Made by a program: the position numbers and the translations under genes | Notes under the pieces: generated by a model | Databases searched by the model: none | Seen by the model: only the letters and a program-made list of their open reading frames with translations | Told to the model about the DNA's origin: nothing | Assembly: GCA_963920665.1 (NCBI GenBank) | Contig: OY987266.1 | Span: forward strand, 22,928,248 to 22,992,247 | DNA from: Straminergon stramineum | Taxonomy: Eukaryota; Streptophyta; Bryopsida; Hypnales; Calliergonaceae | Length of the DNA stretch: 64,000 nucleotides | Reading direction: 5' to 3' | Part shown: positions 23,540 to 35,451 of the stretch, one piece after another | Layout: every line of letters starts with the position of its first letter | Numbering within the stretch: the first letter of the stretch is position 1

Positions 23540-25330
23540 TACTCTCCTTTGAATTGCCAAAGATGGTCAATCAAGTCACTTTGCAAATGAAAATGTGAAG
23601 CAAGACTTTTGAGGTCAATTTTTCCTTGGGTAGCTTAGCTTATGACAAATTTTGGCCTATACCTCCCTACAATTCCCTAGTCAAAAATAGGATCTAGGTC
23701 TAAATTTGCCTTGTCCTTGATGATCATGTTATGTATTATAATGCATGCATAGTATTAGTCGTCAAAATGTTTAGGTTCTAGTACTTGCAAGGTTCTTGAT
23801 GATTTCCCAAGCATGTAAGACCTTCAAAGCCTTCCAGACATCTTTTTGGACAACTTCTTATATTAAAGCAAAGTGGAACTTCATTTCACCTTGGGGTTTG
23901 TGAATAGTCTACATGAAACAACTCCACTACAAATAGATGCCATCATATAGGAAGTAGTAGCACGAATAAGTGTATCAATTGACCTAAAAGGTTGAATCAC
24001 AATCTTCCCCCAACAAGAGCTCTTAAAGAATATATAGAAGATTGGTCCAAGACATTGATGTCATTATTTCCTCTAGGTAAACCAAAGAAACAATGTCAAA
24101 TCTAAAGTGACTAATCAACCATTGGTTCCAAATGACAAAGTAGTTCTTGTCTTTGTTCTAAAATTGCCCCTATCACCCCACATGGCGATTTTTCCAAGCT
24201 CAGTGTTTGCAATTGGTAGACACAAACATGCCTAGGAACCCACAATGAGAGATGATCTCCATTTGCCTCTCCAAATCAATGTAGGTTGGACGTCTCAAGA
24301 ATTACTACTCAAAGCATCCACAAATGACTAGGACAAAGTGTTTTATGAACTCTTGAGCCATGCTCTCTCCACACCTACAATACTTGTCCATTGCATCAAT
24401 GGCTATCTAGTAAGCTAACTTGTGAATGTTAGTTCTGCACTTCTACAAGGTGGATAAATCCAACCTCCTTGCAATATCCCTCTTTTGGACAAAGTAGGAA
24501 GCAAAATTACATATGGAGTCTACAATGCTCACAAACAATTTCCTACACATCCTAAACCTACCCTCAAATTTTGTGAGATCATATACAAGGTTTGGTGCAA
24601 ATTAAATAATCTCAAACCAAGTGTGCATGCCAACTCTCCTTGTCTCTCATAACAAAGGCTCTTTGAAGGCACACTAAGGTAAACCAGTCCATACTTGCCA
24701 ACTTCCTATATCTGCCATCCTACTTTTGGCCCCATTGCTTCCACAAAACCCACCCAAATCTGTCCATTTTTTGACAATTTCAGTGCATTAATGGCTACAA
24801 GGGTTAACATGTCAAGCCTTCATTGGTGAATACTCAAGTGCTCATAGATACATAAAATGGCAGTTATAGATTGTGTATGGAACATTTATGAGTCTAGTCT
24901 ATTGGCGATTTTGTAATTTCAAGGAAAACCTCTTTAAAAATTCATATAAATTACAATTTTAATCAGAAAATTATAATTCCACTTGGGTTTGATTTGTGAA
25001 ACATGCACACCACCTCTGAAAAATACGTGCCCCTCCTAGAGTTGGTCCCAATATACTCAAATTGCAAATCAGGGTGGTAATATAATAGGCTTGTCTACCT
25101 TACCTCCACTCTGCCTCCCCATCATCAGACTCAATTTCAATCAACGAGACCAGGAATATCTCATCTGATTCGGAGTCTGAATCCTTTTGAGCTTCATGAA
25201 TTGCTTGTTGCAGCTTTGCACGCCAACGCTCCAGCTCTCCCCAGCTCTCACGCCGTGTCGACCAGCTGAAGAACAGAGGACCACAGCGCGCTGGTATACG
25301 GCCCGGCCGTTTGGCAATGCTCTCACCTCA
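23540..25330 (-). pseudogene. Decayed PIF/Harbinger (HARBI1-like) transposase
   Basis: Reading the complement from high to low coordinates, conserved landmarks of plant Harbinger transposases appear in order despite stops and frame breaks. They are: an acidic N-terminal stretch with ELERWRAKLQQAIHEAQ then SESDEIF (about 25250-25130), YFVQKRDIARRLDLSTL (about 24500-24450), a block ending RRPTYIDLERQMEII (about 24290-24240), CGFLGMFVSTNCKHWAWKN-like (about 24240-24190), QKDVWKALKVLHAWEIIKN (about 23855-23800), CIIIHNMIIKDK (about 23745-23710) and HFHLQSDLIDHLW (about 23590-23550). These match the DDE domain and its C-terminal ACIILHNMI / HFQL-DLIEHLW signature as I know it. The copy cannot make protein. 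Terminal repeats were not found. Confidence 0.8.
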
Positions 25331-26572
25331 AACGCTGAATGCCAAAAAGGTTTTTGATGAGATTATTTGAGTAAACTAAAGAGAAATGCAATCCAAGTGG
25401 TTTCATAATTTCTTACACTTATGCAATATTTTACAAATTTTTTAAGTTGAGACATAGGATAGCCTATAGAAGAACACTAAACTCACCTTGAATGGATGTG
25501 ATTCTTGAAGCATGAAATGTCTCAACTTTCATTAGGTGCTTAAAAGATTGAACTCCTCATGTGTCATTGGTTGCTTTTGAAAAGTTATGATGGTTTTGAG
25601 GCATGGAAGTGTTCAATGAAGGCCATTTTGGGGGTCTCAGAGAATGAAAGGTACATGTTGCAATGACGTGTTGCTACCTTATTGTCGGCCCAGATTGAGT
25701 GATCAATATCCATCAACATTAACCAATCACGATCTAATAACATTTATTATCCAAATGTAGGGAGTTTAGGTTTAAGCATAGTTATTATGTAATATATTTA
25801 ACCTTTAAAATTTGGGGGACTACTATAAGTGAAGGGTAGGGTTGGCACATCTTTGCAGAAAAATATTTTCATATATATATATATTTCCTTCTATTTTTAG
25901 AATTACCTTCTTACAAACTGTATGTCCTACAAGGCTATAACTACAATATTCTTTTGAGATTATTTTTATTGTTGAGGTGGCTTTTTGTCTCTCATTTTAG
26001 TATTGATATAATTTTGGGGGGACAATAGTCTCAAATTTAGCCCATATCTTAGATCTTAAGTGATGCAAAGTATATTAGTCTTTTCTCCAATTGTATAAAT
26101 GATTGACATTTTACATTGTTGCAAATCAGGTTAAAAAAAACTAAAGATAATCATTTGTAGCTAATCCATAGTCATTTTAAGTTGACCTTGATTTTAATAT
26201 ATAGAAAAGTGAAATTTTAGATGAATTTAAAAAATAAATAACTTTGGTTCTTATATATAGAAACATGCATTTGGAATTTGTCTTAAATCTTTAGGGGGGC
26301 CTTGCTCCAAAATCACCTCCAAATTATTGTTTTTGAAGATTAAAAAAGTCATCTTTTTTGGTAATTTTTTCAAAGATTTAACTCTAGGATCTTCTCGTTA
26401 CTATCAAATTTGTGAACTCTCAAATTTTAGAGAATTTCATTGTACAAATTTTGATTTAATTTTCCAAATCAAAGTTCAATTTTTGAAAAAAATAGGTTTT
26501 TTTCTTGGACAAAATGATTTCAAGGAGGCATATCTTAAAATTTTCACAAATGAAAAGTTTGCCTTTTATGAC
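25331..26572. other. AT-rich spacer
   Basis: Contains a short TA microsatellite near 25868-25883. The small frame at 26327-26620 runs into the left end of the next element and is a chance frame. Nothing else recognised. Confidence 0.5.
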
Positions 26573-27428
26573 CAAATGGGTTATTGCAAGAAACACTTGT
26601 ACTATTTTTTCCATTCTTGATTTTTAGCTTTTTAATACTTTTTGTACTACAAGTCACCTTCAGTACTATTAGAGGCATAGAATATGAAATCTAAATAGTT
26701 TGACTAAATTTTAAATTGGCAATTCCAACAACACATGATGTTCATCATTGGATGGCAAGGATGGATGGCAATGCTTAATTTTCTATAAAAATAGTTTACA
26801 TTGGTAGATTAGAAGCACTATAGGCCCCTACTAGTACTATTTAGTCCTTCTATATACCTTGAAATACTAGTTTGAGCCAAAAGCTACAATTTATGCTAGA
26901 AAATCAGACTTCCACATTTCTATTTTTTTAAATTGAAAAATGCACTTGAAAAATATATTTAAAAAGTGGTCATTGTTTCCAACTAAGAAAAAAGAAAGAA
27001 AATCAAAGCTAGAACTAAAAAAAATAAAATTTCATTCAACATAAATTCAACCTAAATATAGTACACTTTAGGCCAATGCAAAAAACAATTGGAACATTTT
27101 TTTGGAAATCCCTCTCCTGAGAAGGTGTGATTCTATTAGAAGAACTAGCCTACCAAATTTGACAATGTAACTCTTCAAAAAACGTACTCAATAGTACTAA
27201 AAACCACCAAAATCGTATATGTGACATATACTTGAAATTCAATTTCACCAATGGAATTAATTTAGGAAAATTTGAAATAATTCAAGCACATTTTCTATAG
27301 TTGTAGGAAGCTTATTTCTGAATTTCATGTTCATTCAATCATTTTTGCAATACTTATGGTGCAAAACAACTTCAACATTGAACGTGTGATGGAAAATAGG
27401 ATAGGTGTTTCTTACAGTCACCCAAATG
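26573..27428. mobile_element. Family B TIR element with 6-bp target-site duplication (CAAATG)
   Basis: The element at 26579-27422 (844 bp) starts GGTTATTGCAAGAAACACTT and ends with the inverted form GGTGTTTCTTACAGTCACC. CAAATG precedes it (26573-26578) and follows it (27423-27428), an exact 6-bp duplication. No coding capacity. Two relatives lie at 45200-45928 and 46347-47080. Confidence 0.75.
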
Positions 27429-29319
27429 CATTGATAAATAGTTGAGAGCATACTTAACATACATCCCAATTTTCACAAGTATTGGAACAATGAAATTTTA
27501 CTTATAATGTAGAAAGTGTTGTAAATGTTGTAATCAATGGAGGTACACTAGTATACAAAGAAAACAAGAATTCCACCTAACCAAGTTCATCAAGTACTTG
27601 CTCCAACCAATTAGCCCCTTTCCCACTTACATGTACTATGCATAGAATATTTTTTTGAAATGACTTCTCATTGGCTAGGTCTCCCTTCCAAGACAATCTT
27701 TAGTGAGCATTCCTTAAAGTATTTGAGTTTGAAAAATCATCCAAGGTCAAGTTTTTATTTAACTCAAGCTTTTTTTACTACATGAAGATAACTTGATTAA
27801 CTCCATGAGAAAATATAAAATTTCAAAAACAAAATTATGGGATCTCTTGAAGTTAGTAATGGCCATAAAATGATTGTGTGAGTCTTTAGGAATTAAGGTA
27901 GTTAAACCTTTATACTTGAAGAGAATTTTTTTGATTTATTAGACAACCAATATCTTGTTGATTGCTTGTTGACTTTTGCTACAATCCAATTTTGAAACAT
28001 TTATATCTTACTTGATATAATTACTCATTTTCTAAGTGGTAATGAAATGAGAAGAAAAATAAATATCAATGAGTCTTTGTATGGCTTTACCATTGATTCA
28101 TTTTATTAGCAAAATTTCACCATAATGAAATGAGGCATTTATATTTTAAAAATATCCTGGGATCCAAAATATCATTTGTGGATTTCCAAAAGCCCCAAAT
28201 GCCAAATGATAGGTGATTACAAGTAATATTAATAGATGAAGAATATCAAAATTATGCAAATGACTAAATAATTTCTAAACAAAAATGGATACATGATGGA
28301 TTTTGATGTGGCAACTTGAGAGATTTTGATGTGACTACTGACTAGCATTTAGTCTTCAACAATGAGTCACATGACTAGAGTTAAATTTTGTTTCTTCTTG
28401 GATGATGTGCCTAGAGTTGTTAGTTGATGCTCCATGTCCATACATGATTTTTTGCAAATATTTGAATCAATTTATATAGAAAAAATGGAGATCTTCATTC
28501 TAGTGTCTTGTATAAAATCATGCCCTATAAATCTACATTCCCCTCCCTTTGACTTTTTGAGAGACTCTATAAGAAATGATAATCCTTAGGAAGAATGCAA
28601 ACTATAATTAATACTTTGTCCTATTTGTAATAACAAAACTAATTTTCCAAAGTCACACTATTTTGAAGTAATGAAAGATGAAATATTGTTGTATTGTACA
28701 ATTTCCAAAAAAAACATTTTGTAATCATGTTACTACTATTGCCTGTCGTCCTAATTTCCCTCTCCCCCTTTAATCATAGTACAAACTAGTCTCCTCTAGA
28801 ACACTTTGGGTGCCCTAGTGACTTAAGTTATAGAGTATTATGGTATACCTGCCTATGATAAGCAAACTAAGTGGTTTGTGCTATTGCTAGGAGCCCAAAA
28901 AATCAAATTTTTTTTCCATACACAGACAAATGTGAGAGAAATGAGGGAAGCAATCAAAATTTAATTTTTCGGACAAAGTAAGAATTTTTTATGAATTTTT
29001 GAAGTGTACAACCCAATTTGCCCAATAGAGTCTCTAGACTACACCAATTCACCAAAAAGTGTTTTCATAATGGTCATCTTACCACCTAAAGTAGGCACAA
29101 TATTTTTAACATGGCTACAAAATTTCCTAACATGGTCATAACATGAAAAAATAAAAAATAACTTCTTATGACAAGTTTACAATAAAAAAAAGTGTAAGTG
29201 TTCTATGACAATCATGGATAACTCCATAACCATCTCTCAAGACGTTGATTATGGTCACAAATCAATCTATTATAGTCATAATCCCATTTATTAGTTAGAG
29301 CTCCAAGGCAATCCTTTGC
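27429..29319. other. AT-rich spacer
   Basis: About 1.9 kb of AT-rich sequence between the family B element and the stop codon of the KamA-like pseudogene. No gene or defined repeat recognised. Confidence 0.5.
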
Positions 29320-32300
29320 TCAACCCAGGCGCTCGAAGTCGAATTGCGGCGCTCCGAAAGCGGGTTGGAGGTCGTGCAGCCACACTGCGTCCGGATCGAA
29401 TTTGGCAAAGAAGAGTCGGTTCACGAGCTGCGGATTGCGGCAGCGGATGAAGTGGAGGGCGAACACCTTCTCCCCCACGACTTCAACCACCCCGTCCACG
29501 CATACTTTGCCAGGCGTCGCGGACATGCATGCACGGCCCGCGCACGCTGCGCGCCACCCCCGAAACAGAACTGTACGCCTCCTGGAAAATCTCGTATGCG
29601 CGAGTCAGCGGCACCGCGAAGTAGTCCTGAGGTCCCGTGTCGCGCTCCGCGAACATGTAGTACGGGATCAAGCCCAGCCGAGTCTGCGTCCGCCACATCG
29701 ATGTCCACACCTGTTTCTCGACAAAATGCACATAACCATCAGTCTCGGTACTGTCTGTCCAAAGATTTGAAGCTTAAAATCGAAGTTCAAGTTGTTTGTA
29801 TGATTCAGTGCCCTAGCAGCGTTGCTATGGGTACCTTGCAATTGGCATGCATATATATTGATCAGAGCCTTCTACCACTTACATACATTGGATGGATGCC
29901 AGTAAACCTGGAGTTCGTAGGGTTTGGGTTACGCATGCATGCATACGACGTCCAGAACCTAACTGGGGATCATCGTTGATGGTGCGAATGAGGGGCGCTT
30001 GCGTGCGAATCACTGCGCCGGAGTCGCGGATGCGTCGAATGGCCTCGCGGACTATCAGCGTGTCCATCTCGCGAGGGTGACTGAAGTGCGCCATGAACGC
30101 GAGGCTCTTCCTGGATTTCACCACTTGCGTAAACAGGCGGAGCATCGCGTCGGCGTCGGGATCTATGACGAATTTCTGGGTCCAGTGCGCTAGGGACTTC
30201 GTTCCGAGCCGAATGGATTCCAGTTGGTCCAGCCTGCATGAGGAGTCGACTGGGCAAGTAAGTGAAGGAACAGTAGTGGGTTTCAGAGCTTGAGGAATCT
30301 GTGAACGGTTAGATTCACGCTGGCTTCGATCATGAACTGAGTGTCCAATCAGAAATTTTAACTGGAAACCCTAGAGATGATGATGTAAAGTGCGTTATAA
30401 TGTTTGCTCAAGAAGTTTTGTAATCGAAAGCAGTGAAACACTGAAACCAACAACAATCAACTATCAACTCAGCATAGTATTGTTACCCAAGTTGGATAGA
30501 TGGCCGCAAGTACACCAGGGTCTCTTCGAAGATTCCTTTGCAAGTCTCACATTCCTTAGCAACATGGCTCCCTTGGAATAACAGTATCATTCTCGGAGTT
30601 CGTGTAAATATTTACTGACAATGTACGTAGATGTTATTTAGTTAGGGTGTTTGAAACGCCCTAAAACGAGAATCTTATCCACTCTTAGCTTTTAGCTTTT
30701 CGAGCTTTAAGTAGATTGAATATCACAATCGAAGGAGACCTGAATTTCACTGCCGATTCAACAAAATTAACGATATTCCAGAATTCCTATATGGTAGTGT
30801 ACCATTGGGGATGGGTCCCAACATAGGGCTTCATCTTTGGGCTAGGGCAGGAATTTCTCAAGTTCAGGACGTTTGGGACAAGAGAAGAAGCAATTGGATG
30901 AGCATTGATAATATACAGAAAAAACTGCCATGAAAGGTTGTCACTGAAAAAGGCAGGGTTCGGCGCGTCAAGATAATATCACACATCCCATGGTATCCTA
31001 GAGCTTTTCCTCACAGAATACAAACGGCATGTCTACATGTACCAGGGAGTTCTCATTTCTTTTTTCATAAAATTTGTGAAATGGGAGAAGAGGAGGTGAC
31101 CAGGTTTCTTTTGGGATCGGAGCTCAGGTTTATTGACATGCGAAGAGGGAGAATTCACTCTGCCTGAGGTTGGTTTACAGTTAGCAAGGGTTGTTCGTTG
31201 GGATGCGATTTCTCGTTCATTTCAAGAGTGCAATCCTGAGGAAATATCAGATAGACCAAGTTCGGTCTGGGTGGTCCAAGGAGAGCTTATTCATAACCTA
31301 GTGTGGGATCCAGGAGATTGGTTTTGGAGAAAGATGGAGAAATTTAAAGAAGCTCCATTTTTTGGATATACAGCTCAACGAGGATACAAACAAGGATTGA
31401 AACTCAAAGCAGAGCGACCGATTGGGGTTAAGAGCTGAAGAATCAAGGATTTAAGGATCAAGGAATACAACTAATTTAAAAACTTTTATGGCATAATTCA
31501 AGACTGAAAAAACAATCTATGTTTCTGTGGCAAATAATTAATAGGGGTATCGTAACGGGAGATTGGCTTTCATGGCGAATTCGGAATGCTTAAACTGGTT
31601 GTTCTTTGTGTACTTGCGAAATGGAGACAACGTCTCATCTCTTTTGGGACTGTGAGTTCACTCGGGAGCTATGGAGTAAGTTCAACTTATTGGCAACCAG
31701 TGCCCAGGCACCAATGATTGACTCACTTCAAAGTGCACTCTTAGGATGCACTCATATTCTTTTAAGGCTGAGTTTAGTAAATATATTTACAAAAATCAGC
31801 CGTGGGACATTATGCGAAGCTTTCTCATTTGGCATATCTGGACTGATAGGTGTAGTAAACGATATGCAAATCAGGATATTAGTCCCCAGAGAATTCTCAC
31901 TTCCACTTGGATTTCCACTTTACACACAGGGATGGCTATTAGAAATCATTTTCACAATGTTGTTAAAGACAAGGATACTTTAGCTATCACAGAATCGCTT
32001 CTCGCTGCGGAATGGACTCCGTTGTTTTGTACCTCTGGCGATGGGACTTGCCACTTCACTGAGCCTCCCAGTTTGCTTTGATTTCTATGTCATGTTCTTT
32101 TTAATTTGAAGGGGGCTTTTGCCCCCCTCCCAGCCTCTCATGGCTTTGAACATATATGGTAGAGTAGAGAGGGACAGGCGCGATTAAGGAAGGCGGATGG
32201 AGTGCAAATTAATGCCAGATGCATGCTCACCTGAGAAGTGGCTCCAGGTAGCGGCGAAGCACAGAGGTGCCCATGATCATGGGATCGCCACCTGTGAAAA

Positions 32301-32892
32301 GAACGCTCTTAATCTTCGGATGCGACACCGAATACTCCGAAAACCGACTGATTTCCTTCGTCGGCATCTTGAGGTCGGAATCACCCACGAACTGCGCCCA
32401 TCGGAAGCAGTACGTGCAATACGCATGACACGTTTGCCCTTCCCGGGGAAACAACAACACCGTGTCCTCATACTTGTGCTGAATCCCATCCATCGATTCC
32501 GGAATATTAAATTGGATCTGGCCGGACGGGTGCGGGTTCAGGCGCATGCGCACTTACCGCGCTGCGGCTTCCACTGCCGCCGAGGTCGCGTCTCGCCGCA
32601 GCAAGTCCGCAATGTGGCTCACGTCACGCGTAGGCAGCATGTCAGACTGCGGGAAGACCAACCGGTAGATGGGATCATCGGGAGCCGCCGTCCAGTCAAT
32701 AAGCTCGCCTACTACGTAGCTGTTTGCCCGGAATGGGAGCATTGTGGCCACTGCGCGAATCGCCAGTCGATCATGTGTTTAGAGCCCCGCTCGCGACGTT
32801 AGAAGCTCGTCCAAGTGCTTCACTGTGTACGCCCGGAACGGCTTTCGCCCGGTCGGCGTCGAAGGCGGGACTGCCACCTCGGTACTCGCCAT
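29320..32892 (-). pseudogene. kamA: Broken lysine 2,3-aminomutase-family (KamA-like) radical SAM gene
   Basis: Three exons: 32892-32231, 30233 to about 29963, and 29710-29320. In family order they encode PFRAYTVKHLDEL, VVGELIDWTAAPDDPIYRL, RLNPHPSGQ, the [4Fe-4S] cluster motif CHAYCTYC (CxxxCxxC), FTGGDPM, IRLGTKSLAHW, MAHFSHPRE, RTQAPLIRTINDDP, GLIPYYMFAERDTG and a C-terminal FDPDAVWLHDLQPAFG. Family members use S-adenosylmethionine and usually PLP to move amino groups. Lesions: in-frame TAA at 32779-32781, in-frame TAA at 32554-32556 directly before VRMRLNPHP (an E position in relatives, as I recall them), and a CATG duplication at about 29524-29531 that shifts the frame inside GPCM|SATPGKV. 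The second donor also looks eroded (CCCCAG then TTAGG); the nearest in-phase canonical donor, GTAACC after 29933, would add ten residues. Apart from these the reading frame is clean over about 440 codons, so decay looks recent. The family is chiefly bacterial. Confidence 0.85.
30780..32130 (+). mobile_element. LINE ORF2 3' fragment inside the KamA-like intron
   Basis: On the strand opposite to the host gene, broken frames show the C-terminal part of a plant LINE reverse transcriptase protein. There is GMGPNIGLHLWARAG with VQDVWD (from about 30806), FLWQIINRGIVTGDWLSWRI (about 31520-31580), and the zinc-binding knuckle CSLCTCEMETTSHLFWDC (about 31597-31652). Stops interrupt it. A GGGGGC-TTTT-GCCCCC hairpin sits near its 3' end at 32111-32126. 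Boundaries are approximate and no target-site duplication was fixed. Confidence 0.75.
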
Positions 32893-33490
32893 GGCAATGA
32901 CTTCGCGTCTGCAAGCAACGCTCGTCAGAATAGTCGATCGCCATATCAAGAGATCCATCTAGCTACCAGGTAGCCAATCTCAGTAATGATTTGATCAATC
33001 TGTAGCTAAACAACTGCAATGTTCTCAGCGTATTGCCTTGCAGACGTACAGAGTCGACTTCGATGCCCAGCTGAGAATATCGACGACCACATGGCCACTG
33101 GCATGCTCAGAGATCTGAATTTTATTGCAGACTTACAATTTGTCGTAATGGCCATCGCAGCGTCGATTATTAGCAGCGCTCATACGTGTCAGACTAAGAC
33201 AATAAACTGTCAGACAAGTAATGGACTAGATGATGCTAGAGGTGGAGAGGGACTGCGGGAGGTTTTAAGAGGAAGGAGAATTTATTAACATCATTGGACA
33301 TTTTCTTAGATGTGGATGAATCACATGGATGCTTATTATTAGTTCCCATGCCAAGTGTTGTGATCAGTCAATATGCAGATTTGTATTATTTTTTTGGTCT
33401 GTGGGCTATGAATGAGGAGAAGGAAAATTTATGATAATCCTCTTGTGAGTTATGTCTAGCCAATGAAACAGTGGCACAGTTGGCATTGAA
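32893..33490. other. Upstream flank of the KamA-like pseudogene
   Basis: No promoter element or gene recognised; the short frame at 33019-33288 has no family features. Confidence 0.4.
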
Positions 33491-33635
33491 TTATTATTCT
33501 TGGTTGAAAGCTAACGGGTTGCTCATATGAAGTCCGTGCTCGCGAATGGATAATGTAAGTGGTATTTTTTTATTCGTTGTTGAAAGCAAACGGGTTGCTC
33601 ATACGAAGTCCGTGCTCACGAATGGGTAAGTTATT
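33491..33635 (+). repeat. Tandem duplication, 76-bp period, two copies
   Basis: TGAAAGCTAACGGGTTGCTC (from 33505) recurs as TGAAAGCAAACGGGTTGCTC (from 33581), both followed by AT(A)-GAAGTCCGTGCTC-CGAATGG. Identity is high over about 65 bases. Non-coding. Confidence 0.8.
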
Positions 33636-34664
33636 TTGTGTTGCTGTGTCGCAGCTGCGGCCCGCATCATATGAGCTGAAGAGATTAATTGTAGAATTCG
33701 ATTGTCTTTTATGAGTCTGTCTCCTTTGACAGAGAGCTCTATATAGGAATCAGTTTTGGAATTTTCCCTCCAAAAAAAAACCTTTTAAGTATTTACTGCA
33801 CTGACTTTGTTAAAGTCTTTGAAGACTTTTACACGAGGATCTGCGCATATGCGATCGAAGGCAAGGCCGAAAGATTCCCAGAAGCAATAGCCAAAAAAAC
33901 TACCTTTACCTTAATCCTAAAAGTTTAAAACGTCAATTTCGCCAAGTTGTAAACAAAATGTACACGAAGCTCTACAAATCAGGATGTCAGGATGGGTATA
34001 GATTTATGGTTCCGGAAAAAAGGACTGTAGGTTTTCTCAGGAAGTGCAGACAGCAATCTTGACTAGAATGATGAGGCTTATTACATCCATGGATATCGAT
34101 GAAAACCTGTACAATATGGATGAAATACCATAGATTTTCATTCAAAATTGTATAACTAGATTATGACTGTATTGCTCGAATTTGTATCTAATCATCCTGC
34201 ATAGATTTTATCCTATTGATGAACTCGGGTTGGTGAGGCACCAAAATTAGATTCGCTAAATAACAAATTTTACGGTATAACAGAGTGCAATAGAGTATAC
34301 TCATACACATCCCTTATTCGTAGTTATGAACCGATCTTTGTCTCCAAGACTTACTGATTGCACTAGTGAAATTTAAATATTTGAAGACTAGGGAAGCAAT
34401 CTATATGAAGACTCAGTCATGTGGTCTAAGTTGCCTTGTGAATCTTCTCTTGAATGTTCTTGGGGATAGTTTCTTTGGTGTACACATGGGACGTTGGACC
34501 ATATTTCTCTTCGTGGCCTATGTCAGAATTTTTGGCGCATGGAATACCGCCAATTTAAAGAAATTGATTTTAGGATTACTCAACGTCATACTGTATCTAA
34601 ATGCAAATTATAGAGAGTGACTTCAAAGAGAGAAATTTGCACATCTTAAAAATTCTTCTGATGA
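33636..34664. repeat. Spacer with family A fragments
   Basis: Contains a left-end fragment of family A (ACGTCAATTTCGCCAAGTTG at about 33929) and a right-end fragment (CCGCCAATTTAAAGAAATTG at about 34547-34566). They are about 620 bases apart, either two solo ends or one element with an insertion. No gene seen. Confidence 0.5.
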
Positions 34665-34846
34665 ACGTCCATCTCGTTAAATTGGCTCAACCTTGCAACT
34701 TTGGCACTTTTCAGGGTACAGGGCTCGAAACATAAATACATGCTGTACCAGTCCTGATTTTGAGCGCTTCGTGCAGATGCTTTCACATAAATGAATGAAT
34801 GTACAGTTTTGGGCGCCCAGTTTTGCGCCAATTTCATGAATTGACG
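34665..34846. repeat. Family A inverted-repeat element, intergenic copy
   Basis: Left ACGTCCATCTCGTTAAATTG, interior palindrome GGGCGCCC as in the 5594-5757 copy, and right GCGCCAATTTCATGAATTGACG. About 182 bp; shows that family A is not confined to the first gene's introns. Confidence 0.7.
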
Positions 34847-35451
34847 ATGATGAGAGATGACTTGTTCTTTGAGAATCATGAGATATTCATAGGTGATGAC
34901 GAAGACTCTACTCAGCTCTTGCATCAACTCCCTGATCATCTCAATTTTTTTAATAACATTCAACAAAACTGGTCAAAGTCCATGTTCAGATGATTCAGGA
35001 TCGGATATTTTCAGTTAAAATTTCTTTTTGACACAAGTGAAAACCTTATCATATTTTCAAATTTTGATGAAACAAACTTGCCCAATTCCAAGTCACTCTC
35101 CTCTTATTTTTTTAAGAGGTTATATAAGACCACATTGCTAATGTATTCCAAAAAGAAGGGGTACAGTACAGCCAAATGTTCAACTTTGGGAGATAGGGGA
35201 CCAAAATCTAAGAAAATCTCTGGTCTTATGGCCATACAAAACTGAACTGGCCGCTCACTATGTTACTCAATATGAGAGCCAAATGCTAAGTGAATGCAGC
35301 TATTCTCAAGAAAGGGAAAATAAAATATAAAACTTGGAATGGCACTAACTACCTGAGACTCGATATTGTATAAAACACATCCGGAGCAACATCTTATTCT
35401 CATTTCTTATTCTACAAGAGACGTTGCTTTCTTTCTTTAACATTAATTGCG
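34847..35451. other. Downstream flank of the WAT1-related gene
   Basis: Includes the 3'UTR of the minus-strand transporter. No other feature seen. Confidence 0.5.

Noticed and set aside
32545..32560. Treating GCGCG|GTAAGTG at 32557 as a real donor in the KamA-like gene
   Set aside because: Conserved coding (RLNPHPSGQ) resumes within six bases, leaving no room for an intron; the TAA inside it is better read as an in-frame stop.
32554..32781. Rescue of the two TAA codons by U-to-C RNA editing
   Set aside because: Such editing is known in organelles of some early land plants, while this gene has spliceosomal introns and a frameshift elsewhere, so a nuclear pseudogene is simpler.
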